From the NCBI GenBank assembly GCA_949130485.1, contig OX422205.1:3764415-3828414 (forward strand): DNA of 64,000 bases, given 5' to 3'. The first letter of the stretch is position 1, and each line of letters opens with the position of its first letter. The notes beneath the pieces were generated by a model. The model had not been told where the DNA came from and did no database searches. It worked only from the letters and a program-made list of their open reading frames with translations. Both the position numbers and the translations under genes were made by a program. Positions 56,501-64,000 of this stretch are shown here, one piece after another. This DNA is from Agelas oroides (Eukaryota; Porifera; Demospongiae; Agelasida; Agelasidae).

Positions 56501-59500
56501 TGCCTGCTTGTTGGTGTGGCAGGGGCAGGCAAGACACATACCAAACACTTGTTATTCAGATGGGACCCTCCTGAGTGTAGGCACAGTACCCCCATAGCAG
56601 TGAGGCCAGTCCGAGCTGTCCGAGTCAGTACGCAAAGTGGCAAACTGCAAGAAGTTGACCCTGATCAACTAGATGAAATACTTGCAGCTACAGTGGCAAC
56701 TGGTGTTCCTCTGGAGAAGATTATTTCAGTGCAAAACCTTTGCTGCATTTGCGAAAATCACTCTACCAGTACAGGAATTAGTCCACCATCTGAAAATCCA
56801 CAATCACATGGTAGCACTGAAAGCCTACCTATCTCTAACAAAGAAAGCTGGTGTTGCTGCTGTCCAATTGCACATTCGCCTGACTCTCAACTGGAAGAAA
56901 TCACAAAATCGGCATTACACCAAACAACTTGTCTAGTTTCAGCCTCATCTGGATCAAAGCAACGTCTTGGTAGCGACTGGATATACCTCATCGATAGTGG
57001 AGGCCAGGTTGAATTCCTTGAAGTTCTGCCAGCCTTTCTCCAGAACACATCAGTATGCTTGTTCATCACTAAGCTGTCTGAGATGCTAAGTGAGCGTCCT
57101 CAAATCAAATATTTTAAAGATGGCAAGCTAGTTGGTGAGCACCCACTATGCCCCTTCACAAATGAAGAGATGCTCATGCGTTGTGTACAGACATTCCAAA
57201 GTCAGTGCATCCATCAAGATGACAGTACAAACAAAGGCTCACGACTTGTTATGGTAGGAACTCACCAAGATCTTGAAGACCAGTGCTCAGAAAGCAGGGA
57301 AGAAAAGAATCGAAGGCTCACAACATTACTTCATAAATTTGAGAAGAGTTTGGTTTTTCGTGGGCAAGAGATGAAGGAGCTCATCTTTCCTGTTAATGCC
57401 AAGACCCCAGGCCCTCAAGACCATGAAGTTGCTAGTGAGATAGCAAAAGTGACTTTGAATGCTGTATCAGGTGTGGAACCTCGAAAGACACCCATCAGCT
57501 GGTTTAAGTTTGAGCAAGTTATACAGAAAATAGCCAGCAGTGATCATGGGAGAAAGATTTTACATCGGGAGGAGTGCTTTCAAATAGCTCAAGTGTTCTA
57601 CCTTTCTGAGCAAGATTTTGATGCAGCTTTAGATCATTTGGCTAGCTTCGGCGTCATCCACTACTACCCCCACTTGCTACCAGATGTTGTGTTTATTGAT
57701 CCCCAGTACCTGCTAGACAGAATATCGGAGCTTGTCAGGTATCACTACAAGATTAGGCATGAAGCAGACCCCCGCACAGCCACAGGAGGAGAACTGGGGA
57801 AGTTCAGAAACGAGGGATGTATTACACTCAAGTTTCCTATAACGGAAAAGTTCTCACAGCAGTACACTAGCTTCTTTACACCAGTGGACTTTCTGGAGCT
57901 CATGAAAGATCGCCTGGTTGTAGCTCAGCTGATGGGTAAGGATGAATATTTTATGCCTTGCCTTTTACGAACAATGGAGTCCAAAGAAATTGATCAATAC
58001 CGAGTGGCATCTTCAGCATCCAGTGTGGCTCCGCTTGCCATTCACTTCTCCTGTGGGTATGTACCCCATGGTGTTTTCTGTTCATTGGTAGCTTATCTTC
58101 GGTCCCCGTCATCACAGAATAATTCCTCCTGGAGATTGTCTCCCAGTCCAGAAAGCAACACTGTACCATTGTGTTTGACTAGGAATTGCATCAAATTCCA
58201 GTTCCCAGAAGGTGCTCCAGGATCACTCACACTGATTGACGCATTCTCGCACTTTGAAGTTCATGTTAATGCACCACATGATGTATGCGCTTCTTTATGT
58301 CCATCCATTTGGCTCACCCTCTTTGAAGGCATTCAGAAAGCAGCAGAAACCCTCAAGTACTACCAGCTAGTTCCCAAGCTAGCCTTCCTTTGTAAACATG
58401 GAAGTGATTGCTACACTCAACATCTTGCACTTCCAGCAGATGCTCTCAACTACTGGAAGTGTGAACTTAACCCAGATACTGTATTTGGCTCTCTGACAGA
58501 TGAACACAAAGTGTGGCTTCCCAAGAAAGGTAATGATGTCTTGTGGATTTGTAGTTTTGTTCTAAAGAACTATGACATAGGTAACTATAAAATAGCTGGT
58601 ATTTTTCATGGGGCACTGAATTTGTTGTGGTTCTATTGGATTTACTCCCATTTCGTCTACTCCCATTTCGTCTACTCTACTCCCAATTCGTCTACATTTG
58701 CTTTTCAATACATAATGCTGTGAGAATAAAGAAAATGAATGATGGCAGAGTACACACTACATACTAAAATCCATTCACTTGCTATAATACTCTTCTAGTG
58801 TATAGTCTCCCCTTTCAAACTTTTCTCCAATTTTTGCAAGTCTCTTCTGTTTGTGTGGTACTTCTTGTGTTTCTCACTGCCCCACCCGCTGCCAACTGCG
58901 CCAGAGACACCTCTGTATTTGCCTGTTCTGTTTTGAATAGCTCCACCAGCTCAAAAATGTTAGGATGAGCCTTCCCAGCAGCACGGTTTATCTTGTGCCA
59001 CCCCTCCACATGTTTGTTTTGGGGCCTTCCATCTGGTAGTATTCCAGGTTTTGAGAGGGTAAGGTCTATTCAACCATCTTTCCTTGAAATAGCTTAGCAG
59101 TAACAGTAGTCCAAATGGGAGTGGACAAAACGGGAGTAGACAAAACGGGAGTAGACGAAATGGGAACATACCGTATTATGAATTGCTGGTTAAATTTTGC
59201 AAGTTTTTAACTGTCACCAAGCATGAAGTAGGCTAGCTAGTTTCTACCAGGTCTAGAAATGGGCACAATGGAGCCAAGTTGTGCAGTATTGACGTGCTTG
59301 TCATATGGACTAGTCTTGTAAGTGGAAGTGGACTGGCTTGTGCAAGACTAGGAACGTAGCAGGCTAACTGAGAGGGTAGGCCCTCAGAGTTTGGTAACTG
59401 TCTTGGGTAGGATGGGTATTGTAGCAGCAACATGTTTCATGGGCACAACTGTCTGTAGAACTACATGCACATTGATATGAGTCACAATTTTGTGGGCTAG

Positions 59501-60172
59501 TTTTTTGCAGATCCCATTCAACTACGAAAAATGCAAAAATATATATAACCCCCATGAAAAACACCTGCTAAGAAGGTAGTAGACATGTTTTTTCTGTACC
59601 TATACAACATTCCAGTACACCTTTTTTGGTTATATACAGGAGTGCAAGCACCCACTACACAGGTGCAGGCTGTAGTGGAAGGGCAGTCTGTAGTGGAAGA
59701 AGGTATGTGCATTGACTTCACTGATTAACACTATAATTAGTATTGAAGTGGTACACATTGCATCTGGATTTGTGTAGATTTTCATCTTTTTGTGATTTAA
59801 TTTTTACATTTAAAATGCAATGTCTGTGCTTTTTGTGTTGTCTGTGTAGGCTGCCCGACTGTACTTGAGTGCATCAAGTTCCGAGGGAAGGAGAGAACGA
59901 TCAATATTCCGCAGGAAATTGGCACCAATTACAGCCGGTTTGGCATCTTCATCCTAGATGACCCTAATGGAACTCGAGCACACAACATGGAACATGAGTA
60001 CAGAGGAAATGCTGAGCGAATCAACACAGAGATCCTACGGGAGTGGGCTGCTGGGAAAGGGAAGCAGCCAGTAAGCTGGGAAATATTGACAGAGGTGTTA
60101 CGGGATATTGAACTGTGCACTCTTGCCAGTGAGATCGAAAAAGTGAAGTTGTCACAAGCTATATCCCTCTAA
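38490..60172 (+). CDS. Multi-pass membrane ROCO-like GTPase with death-like domain
   Basis: Eight exons (38490-38579, 39981-40133, 50018-50146, 50359-50487, 50857-51039, 56418-58529, 59640-59702, 59850-60172) join in frame; every intron is phase 1 and GT-AG. The first five encode five hydrophobic segments with short loops. N-glycosylation-type sites (GSNLTG, GSNSTI) fall in loops predicted outside, and basic residues in loops predicted inside. The large exon carries G1 GVAGAGKT, G3 DSGGQ and G4 THQD, then a COR-like region. The last exon encodes a death-like domain. ROCO proteins are GTPases that dimerise through COR, and death domains recruit adaptors in apoptosis or innate signalling. A membrane sensor coupling to death-domain signalling is my inference. 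The first exon enters in phase 1, so the start lies further upstream. Confidence 0.78.
39175..39510. repeat. Dispersed repeat in ROCO intron, inverted copy of 32575-32945
   Basis: Shares long inverted stretches with 32575-32945; no coding potential of its own. Confidence 0.65.
39981..40133 (+). CDS. ROCO gene exon: cytosolic loop and membrane segment 2
   Basis: Acceptor tatgttag, donor gttagt. 51 codons, phase 1-1. Basic loop with LVTRRQTSTKST, then IFTALTVIGMIVGLVILVTG. Confidence 0.72.
40338..40850. mobile_element. TA element with long inverted arms
   Basis: Ends tcagacacccctcat and tcggacacccctcac are inverted and flanked by TA (40336-40337, 40851-40852). Arm similarity extends inward for about 150 bases. 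The interior frame is not credible as protein. Confidence 0.7.
41258..41520 (+). other. Weak exon-like segment with a hydrophobic stretch
   Basis: One frame reads DIAAYMTCIVVDVVPFILAH, then a basic tail. It lies in the long ROCO intron and might be a decayed membrane exon, but its phase does not match the neighbours. Confidence 0.2.
41840..42097 (+). other. Unrecognised 85-residue ORF
   Basis: An ATG-to-stop frame with ordinary composition, containing FVDEYCQMKEMSSVEDLQTL. No family was recognised. It could be a fragment of a mobile element inside the ROCO intron. Confidence 0.25.
42365..43145. mobile_element. Inverted-repeat element rich in GAAATCCA repeats
   Basis: gatctaccacgaggggtccg at the left is mirrored near 43125-43150. 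Inside are degenerate tandem repeats of gaaatccagaaatcca (42428-42575 and 43030-43115), a hairpin (42678-42726) and about four 40-base tandem units around 42780-42900. Confidence 0.55.
43303..43569 (-). CDS. Zinc-ribbon protein with Helitron-type ETxEQ repeat
   Basis: 89 residues on the minus strand. An N-terminal zinc ribbon (CPQC...CDCGHAF) resembles the small UPF0547-type ribbon. A basic region follows, then the start of an Arg/Glu-rich repeat (RASETREQTLHRQEQN) before a stop. The repeat style matches Helitron-associated N-termini. The sequence after the stop looks like a continuation broken by a small indel, so this is probably the 5' end of a degraded mobile element gene. Copy 1 lies at the left window edge. 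Confidence 0.5.
   Translation of the reverse strand: MRLRKVCPQCNTIVHVKRSVCDCGHAFASKKRKAWCTAVWEPENAMKRRKALLSEEELLVTKERDKVRKSSKRASETREQTLHRQEQN
43476..43781 (+). repeat. Segmental duplicate of 24-383
   Basis: Same orientation as the copy at the window start. It contains the zinc-ribbon start on the minus strand and the plus-strand ATG at 43745 with its donor at 43763. Confidence 0.65.
43917..43948. repeat. TTAA-CCCTCG family end fragment
   Basis: Palindromic segment with ccctcgcgcatgcgcgccgaggg, next to TTAA. Related to 19646-20508. Confidence 0.5.
44158..44758. mobile_element. TAGCCTCG-family element, about 600 bp
   Basis: Ends tagcctcatacccaggc and the mirrored right end share about 70 bases. 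Flanks cccttgact and ctcgtgact look like a decayed nine-base target duplication. Confidence 0.7.
45000..45900 (-). pseudogene. Decayed hAT (ZBED-like) transposase
   Basis: On the minus strand, across frames, a BED finger can be read (DHFIYDGNTNKSVC, then GKFTTNLKQHLKTE). Further on come VRKLPHPHHTEN, EWDIPVTKLN, a KDNGSNM motif, an acidic stretch and KTEKLEHDRAF. This order is typical of hAT transposases of the ZBED group. Stops and frameshifts are frequent, and the C-terminal dimerisation region is not seen. It lies in the long ROCO intron, antisense to the host gene. Confidence 0.6.
45901..47044. other. No gene seen
   Basis: AT-rich intronic DNA with short unrelated frames. Repeated gagatcaac/cacaagatcaac motifs occur at 46880-46950. 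Confidence 0.4.
47101..47131 (-). ncRNA. Hammerhead-like motif of the Penelope element
   Basis: The minus strand shows CTGATGA (47124-47130), a hairpin whose stem is GACTG/CAGTC, then GAAAC (47101-47105). These are the conserved core blocks of hammerhead ribozymes, which Penelope-like elements are known to carry. One extra C sits between CTGATGA and the stem, so activity is uncertain. Confidence 0.55.
47195..47704 (-). pseudogene. Penelope GIY-YIG endonuclease domain
   Basis: About 169 residues. The linker VIPYVAGMSEDIRRV leads to a Cys-containing YHIPCSCGQVYIGETRQRL (the GIY-YIG core) and RLKEHQ, then AEHAWENHHPIDW, ending in a stop. This nuclease nicks target DNA in Penelope-like elements. 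The frame differs by one base from the reverse transcriptase upstream, so the original single ORF is broken near 47700. Confidence 0.8.
47698..48234 (-). pseudogene. Penelope reverse transcriptase, C-terminal part
   Basis: About 178 residues with the catalytic LWKRYVDDTFCI, followed by FLDTLLRRREDGSL and VYRKPTHTDRYLHF, as in Penelope-type polymerases. Sequence upstream of about 48235 does not continue the domain. The C-terminal end runs into a shifted frame at the junction with the nuclease. Confidence 0.82.
48888..49076 (+). pseudogene. Helitron-type N-terminal repeat fragment
   Basis: An Arg/Glu-rich frame (ERRKELARLRKRRQRERDG, then REQARIHQQTSRARETS) resembles the charged repeats at 35494 and 43303. 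No downstream Rep or helicase is present. Confidence 0.4.
49071..49352. repeat. 141-bp tandem duplication
   Basis: Two nearly identical units starting gcataaggcactgagtatct. Confidence 0.9.
50018..50146 (+). CDS. ROCO gene exon: membrane segment 3
   Basis: Acceptor cacactag, donor gtttgt. 43 codons, phase 1-1. Outside-type loop GDSTDTAALNTEG, then VLLILSAVISLLVVIVLTAA. Confidence 0.75.
50359..50487 (+). CDS. ROCO gene exon: membrane segment 4
   Basis: Acceptor ttctccag, donor gttagt. 43 codons, phase 1-1. GRKTACAAAV, then a hydrophobic segment with PGILPGILSVIGVAIL, then an acidic loop ending ITN. Confidence 0.75.
50857..51039 (+). CDS. ROCO gene exon: membrane segment 5
   Basis: Acceptor cacaccag, donor gtgagt. 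61 codons, phase 1-1. Begins GSNSTIIVSPG, similar to the GSNLTGPSATG start of exon 1. A hydrophobic segment follows (LLVFFHFIAFVVVILHT), then a charged juxtamembrane stretch ending QITK, which joins EIKARL of the GTPase exon. Confidence 0.8.
51105..51175. repeat. Inverted copy of the repeat at 383-442
   Basis: Matches the reverse complement of 383-442, including agagagtct and the segment with atattgcgcg. Confidence 0.6.
51595..51642. repeat. Short hairpin element with GTCTCGTTCCCAGACC ends
   Basis: gtctcgttcccagacc is mirrored by ggtctggaagcgagac within about 45 bases. Confidence 0.6.
51905..52084 (+). pseudogene. Decayed duplicate of a ROCO membrane exon
   Basis: After an acceptor (catcag) the sequence starts gttctagct, like the other GS-type exons. 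In phase 1 a stop arrives after about 33 codons. A second frame gives a hydrophobic VVVTLEIFFLGLGLTVTT and then runs into the inverted end of an inserted element. It looks like a broken relative of exon 50857-51039. Confidence 0.3.
52065..52665. mobile_element. Long-TIR element inside the ROCO intron
   Basis: About 135 bases at 52065-52205 (with aaaaagatgtagggatgg) are mirrored at 52520-52660. The interior holds TAGCCTCG-family remnants. Confidence 0.7.
52780..53440. mobile_element. GGGGCGAGCCTGAGC-family MITE, longer copy
   Basis: Same ends and interior as 5253-5750, with about 160 extra bases inside. A third partial interior copy lies at 63590-63700. Confidence 0.65.
53543..54068. mobile_element. 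Inverted-repeat element with ATTGTCC...AAGCGCCCA ends
   Basis: The left end attgtcctgggcaagcgccca is mirrored near 54045-54068. No coding sequence recognised. Confidence 0.5.
54069..55630. other. Intronic stretch, no exon seen
   Basis: Non-coding in all frames examined. Part of the 5.4-kb intron before the GTPase exon. Confidence 0.4.
55631..56288. mobile_element. CCATATAGCGGG-family TA element upstream of the GTPase exon
   Basis: Ends ccgtatagcgggaaatttt and its mirror are flanked by TA (55629-55630, 56289-56290). It ends 129 bases before the large exon. Inside are further repeats of the type aatttttcaccag. Confidence 0.7.
56418..58529 (+). CDS. ROCO gene exon: GTPase and COR-like region
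   Basis: 704 codons in phase 1-1; acceptor tgtgcag, donor gtaatg. Approximate positions in the exon: G1 GVAGAGKT at 34-41, a Cys-rich insert with NLCCIC and WCCCC between about 110 and 155, G3 DSGGQ at about 192, G4 THQD at about 281, and an RRQ-like helical COR region with winged-helix character (REECFQIAQVFYLSEQDF, then GVIHYYPHLLPDVVFIDPQY) from about 355 onward. The THxD form of G4 and DxGGQ form of G3 suit ROCO proteins better than NACHT. LRRs, common in ROCO proteins, are absent. Confidence 0.82.
58645..59168. mobile_element. Inverted-repeat element built of 15-bp units
   Basis: Tandem ctcccatttcgtcta units at 58645-58695 are mirrored at 59108-59165. It lies about 115 bases after the GTPase exon donor. 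Confidence 0.65.
59640..59702 (+). CDS. ROCO gene exon: short linker
   Basis: 21 codons, phase 1-1, acceptor tatatacag, donor gtatgt. Val/Glu-rich linker between the COR-like region and the death-like domain. Confidence 0.6.
59850..60172 (+). CDS. ROCO gene terminal exon: death-like domain
   Basis: 107 residues to TAA 60170-60172, acceptor tctgtgtag, phase-1 entry. Helical pattern from ITIPQEIGT-like start (INIPQEIGTNYSRFGIFIL) through NAERINTEILREWAAGKGK and SWEILTEVLRDIELCTLASEI. The LREWAxGKGxxPVSWExLxxVLRxIxL pattern is typical of a death domain. Confidence 0.75.
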
Positions 60173-61425
60173 CTTCTCCTTCTCCTACTTCATACCCAAG
60201 TAGTATTTAAGATTGAGTTTTAGCTGATCCATGCTGTTTTTGTTGGTTAATCTAGTTTCTATTTGTCTGCGGAAGTTGCTGAAGTTTAAGATTTTACTGT
60301 TTACTCCACCATTAGCAACCAAAATATAGTTTTATACTGGTGTTTACAGCTACATTAAACTGATTGGCCGGAACTGCTAGTAGATTTTTCACATGACTAT
60401 TATTACTTAGTGTTGTGTAGTGCCAAAAATAACAAATTATTAATGTGTACTAAATCAGGTGTTCTAACTGTACAATAATAGTTGTTTTGTATGTCTGTAG
60501 ATGTTAATGGACACATTGAAACTTGGAGTGTAAATTTAGATACCATTTGAAGAGGAAAGTTATCTGTTTGTTACCAACTTGAGCTCGGAAAATAACTTGC
60601 CGATGTTTTGACTGAATTGATGCTCATCACGCATTTGATACAATCATAGGACAGAGGAAGTGTTAGACATCCAAACTGAGGGGATATTTGTTATTCCTTT
60701 AGGGTGAAACTTGTTTTGAGGAAAAAGCTTTTTAGCTAAATAGATAGCACAAAATTTTGTGTTGACAAAGCCTTCTGATAGTGTTTTGTTCTATCTAAAA
60801 AACAAGTAATAATACACAGGCTGGAGGAAGCATTAGACATCCAACTAGAGTGCATATTGGTTGGAACCATGGTGCACCTACCCACTGAACTGAGACTGTT
60901 GTTGACTAAACAGCAGAAAGTGGCGCTAGATGGCTGACTGCCTTAGTTGCACAGCTGGCAGCCACTCAGCATGTACCATTAGAAGTTGGTTACGGATTGA
61001 CCAGAAAATTTTCTCCATCATGATAGAACCCACTCTGAGTGGTTTTTTCACTCTAAAATGCTTAGAACATCTCATGATATTTAAGACAGAACTGGTGGTT
61101 GTCCAAACTAAATCTGCTTATAGAAACCATCTCCATTAGTTGGTTAGTTCAGTGTTGAAACTTTCTATGTCTCACATATTCATTAGTCTAATAAAGTATG
61201 TTGGTGGCGAAAATTAAGGTATCTCAACACAGACAGGAAGCCTAGATGCATGATGGTAGATACCACCTCAAAGTAATGCCATGCAAGAATGCAGCAGTTG
61301 GCTACGACTAAATAGCTCATGCAAAGAACCTACTAGCTATACAGTTGTGTAGTAACATAGCATCAGTTTTGTTTGGTCATGATATTAGATCATATTGCAA
61401 TCTGAATTTGCTTATCGTATCTCAT
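60173..61425. other. 3' flank of the ROCO gene; no further gene seen
   Basis: ATTAAA near 60353 could serve as a polyadenylation signal. The rest is non-coding apart from the Penelope fragment at 60548-60625. Confidence 0.4.
60548..60625 (-). repeat. Fragment of the Penelope 3' end
   Basis: Matches 47050-47130, including ctcggaaaataacttgccga; the hammerhead core is damaged (GTGATGA, TCAAAAC). Confidence 0.65.
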
Positions 61426-61429
61426 TTAA

Positions 61430-62048
61430 CCCATTACACCCGATAGCGGCCAAATGCGCCCGTGAAATATCTTGTCCGTTACACCCGATAGCGGCCAAAT
61501 GCGCCCGCACTTCGCTTCCGCTATTTATCGTGATCGCTGCGCCTTTTTGGACTTGGAGTTAGTTATTACGTGTAACAGGAAGTCAATCGAAGCAGAATTA
61601 GCTGCGGTGTCCTATAGGGACTTCCCCTCAAAATCGCGTTCGAAGTTTGCCTGCCGATCGTAGTTGGCTACAGTACAGCTTATATCCACACGCTACATGT
61701 TCTATCGTCTAGATACTATCTAATCGTGTCAACGACAGTTGAAACGTACCTTCGCTGGAAATCTCTGCCAACTTTTGCCGTGTATTATCGGTCATTTTCA
61801 AGTACACAGCGGGTACCTACGTTTCCACCGTTGTAGCTTCTTCGGACTTCACTAGCAGGTCTTCTGACTACATTCTGAGTAAAGCAGGTTTGTTTTCAAC
61901 TAAGGTAAGCCTAATTATCATTGCCTGAACTCAGCTATTTTGCAAGATATAACGCAATGAATCAACACTTCGCAAAATCGCCATTTTTTATTAGCTTCTC
62001 TCGTAACCACGCGATCGATTTCTGCGCATGCGCGTAGGGGTTAAAGGG
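61430..62048. mobile_element. Non-autonomous relative of the 23222-26407 element
   Basis: TTAA flanks both ends (61426-61429, 62049-62052). The left end reads cccattacacccgat, and its right half is an inverted copy of about 23222-23640 (for example the part with gcaaaatcgccattttttat). No transposase, so it would depend on a full element. Confidence 0.72.
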
Positions 62049-62310
62049 TTAAGCTATTCCCTTACAGACCAGACCTTAGTTGCATGACAGCAATATAATT
62101 TAGCACACTTATAATTGTTACAATTATTACATCATGCACATTACCGGTTCACCATGTTGACTACGTATATTAGCGGTCTGCTTGCACTTCAACAAACATC
62201 AGGTATGTACACATCACATCAGGTTTGGCGAACTTCTTAGCATTGACTCTAACAACCCATTTTCACTTCATTGGTTGCACCAACAATAATTGTCGTTAGT
62301 GTTTTACATC

Positions 62311-62448
62311 TTGAAAGGTGGTTTTGCATCTTGCGGGCAGCCAAAGGACAAACCACATGGTGTACCATGATTGTGGTTTGTCCTTTGGTGGGAAGAACTC
62401 TTGCAAAGTACAGGCTGCCCGCAAGATGCAAAACCACCTTTCAAGAAT
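62311..62448. repeat. 138-bp palindrome
   Basis: Arms ttgaaaggtggttttgcatc and their mirror pair over about 35 bases. A second inner inverted pair lies on aaaggacaaaccac. Confidence 0.8.
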
Positions 62449-64000
62449 CCAAGTGCAGCCCAAGTTTTAGCCTCATTACTAGCCTGGCAACAAGGCTATG
62501 CCATGCAGTATGCACTCCTCCCCCAACCCCAAGTTAGCACTGATGATCCATCATAGTAGTCTTTTGTCCTGTAGCTTCAAATTGTACAGACATGTATATA
62601 CATAATATGCGTACATCTAGGGTACTTGTTAGTTGCAGCAGAGGGCTATATAGAATCTATCATAGTGCTATTATACTACTACATTCTAATAACACGTTTA
62701 CACTTCAAGCCTCTAGTGTTTGATACTTTTGCTCCTCTTTCATTCCACTTCCTACATTGCATGTAAATGCGCACTTGATGTCAAGGGTGATTATCAACCT
62801 TCCTTCAACATGAAGTATGCTGGAGAATAGCCAAGATGCTAGCAGACTCTTTTGCTGTTCTTTGTAAAAGTAATCACCAACTTGTTCCCCCCAAAACATT
62901 GGAATTGATGCCTATTCTGAAGTCAGAGTGATGTCTACCACCACAGTTTCAAGCAAAACACTCACACACACACAACGGATATTGTGTACAACAATTCAAC
63001 AGTAGATTATTCTGTGCACAACAAGCAGACTATAATGTATCATTAATGTTAATAGAATATTAACACAAAAATGAATGCAGTGTTTAATTAGTGTATCAGC
63101 ATAATATTAGGTTCAAAAATTAATACATCAGTATGATGTTCCTTCTGGCGGCTGGGGGAGTTTCATGTTGTCTTTAGCAGCCATTGCCCTATTCAAAAGA
63201 AGATGAAAACAGACATGGACTAACTGTGCACTGAAAACACACCATTGGAGGCACTCTCATTATGTCTTGTGTAAGCTACCTATTCTCTGTGCATGGTTTT
63301 CTTTATTTGGCCATTCCAATTTAATTGTTTAATGAATTTCCCAAATACTGAAATGCTGTTGGTTGGCTGATATAAATTTGATTTTGTTTCAGCATTCTTG
63401 CTGCAAATTACTACTAGTCAGATGATTCATCACTGTGGAGTGAGCCTGAGTCAGCAGCACACTGCTGGTTTAATTGTGTTACATGAGCCTGATAAGCCCA
63501 ACTACATAACGTACAAGTACACAAGACTACGGTATAGCCAAGTCCTCACCAGAGGTAGGTGACCACATATGCAGACAAATTGCAGCTATTTCTCCAGTCC
63601 GCATAGTTACTGTGGCTACAGAGGCATGGACTAAGCTTCATACTAGAATCATGAGCAAACTCTTTGCCGTTAATGAATACTGTTTATGTCTACAAGCACT
63701 TCAACTACTAGGCCTTGACACATTATGCTAGCTAGCATAATTTTGGGAATGCTGGAATAATAGGCAAAAATCTTTAGACCAGTGAGGCTAGCCTCGAACC
63801 CTTCTCCACGTGAGAACATTATAATTACACGTGGGCCTACGTTCAGAGCATGCGCACGCATAGGGCCGGGTGTTTCGTTGTGCATCCGATGATATATGGT
63901 AGGCATTTATTAGAACAGGATCTCACAACACATGTACCACACACCCGGTGGAATGGCATGGCTACTAGTAGTACTAGTGATATAGGGACCAGTGAAGTTT
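62449..64000. other. No gene seen; repeat remnants
   Basis: Includes a partial GGGGCGAGCC-family copy (63420-63700) and a short inverted pair at 63780-63840. No exon recognised up to the window edge. Confidence 0.4.

Noticed and set aside
56418-58529. NACHT-type NLR as the identity of the GTPase exon
   Set aside because: DSGGQ and THQD motifs followed by a COR-like region fit ROCO proteins better; no NACHT Walker B or LRRs were seen.

Overview
The window reads as nuclear DNA of an early-branching animal, most likely a sponge; that is an inference. The support is split genes with GT-AG introns, a class C GPCR, a ROCO-type GTPase ending in a death-like domain, and a dense, varied load of DNA transposons and small inverted-repeat elements. 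There is no operon structure, and I saw no tRNA, rRNA or CRISPR array.

Two host-type genes can be assembled. (1) At 3976-10150, plus strand, six exons splice in frame into the complete seven-helix domain and C-terminal tail of a GABA-B-like class C receptor. The extracellular ligand-binding exons are not recognised. (2) At 38490-60172, plus strand, eight exons joined only by phase-1 introns encode at least five membrane segments, then a ROCO-like GTPase (G1, G3 and G4 motifs plus a COR-like region), then a death-like domain. This looks like a membrane-anchored GTPase/death signalling protein and is the most unusual host gene here. Its start is not resolved.

The rest is mobile DNA. 11672-18600 is an apparently intact pogo/Tigger transposon with TA target sites. 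Its transposase gene has four exons, three paralogous introns (two with GC donors), about 43 copies of a 30-bp coding repeat and a PHD-like C-terminal zinc finger. 23222-26407 is a two-gene element flanked by TTAA, with an IS630/Tc1-type transposase and a convergent companion gene of unknown function; 61430-62048 is a small relative. 33210-34341 is a near-perfect palindrome inserted at TA into a retroelement fragment whose uninterrupted sequence is visible nearby. 47045-48290 is a 5'-truncated Penelope-like element with reverse transcriptase, GIY-YIG nuclease and a hammerhead-like motif. 45000-45900 is a decayed hAT/ZBED transposase. Helitron-associated N-terminal fragments lie at 1-110, 35494-35851, 43303-43569 and 48910-49070.

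Many non-autonomous elements with clear terminal inverted repeats, several with exact target-site duplications, fill introns and intergenic DNA, including a 55-bp element that is almost all inverted repeat. The mobile elements do not act together with the two host genes; they mainly lengthen the introns and in places sit directly beside exons.
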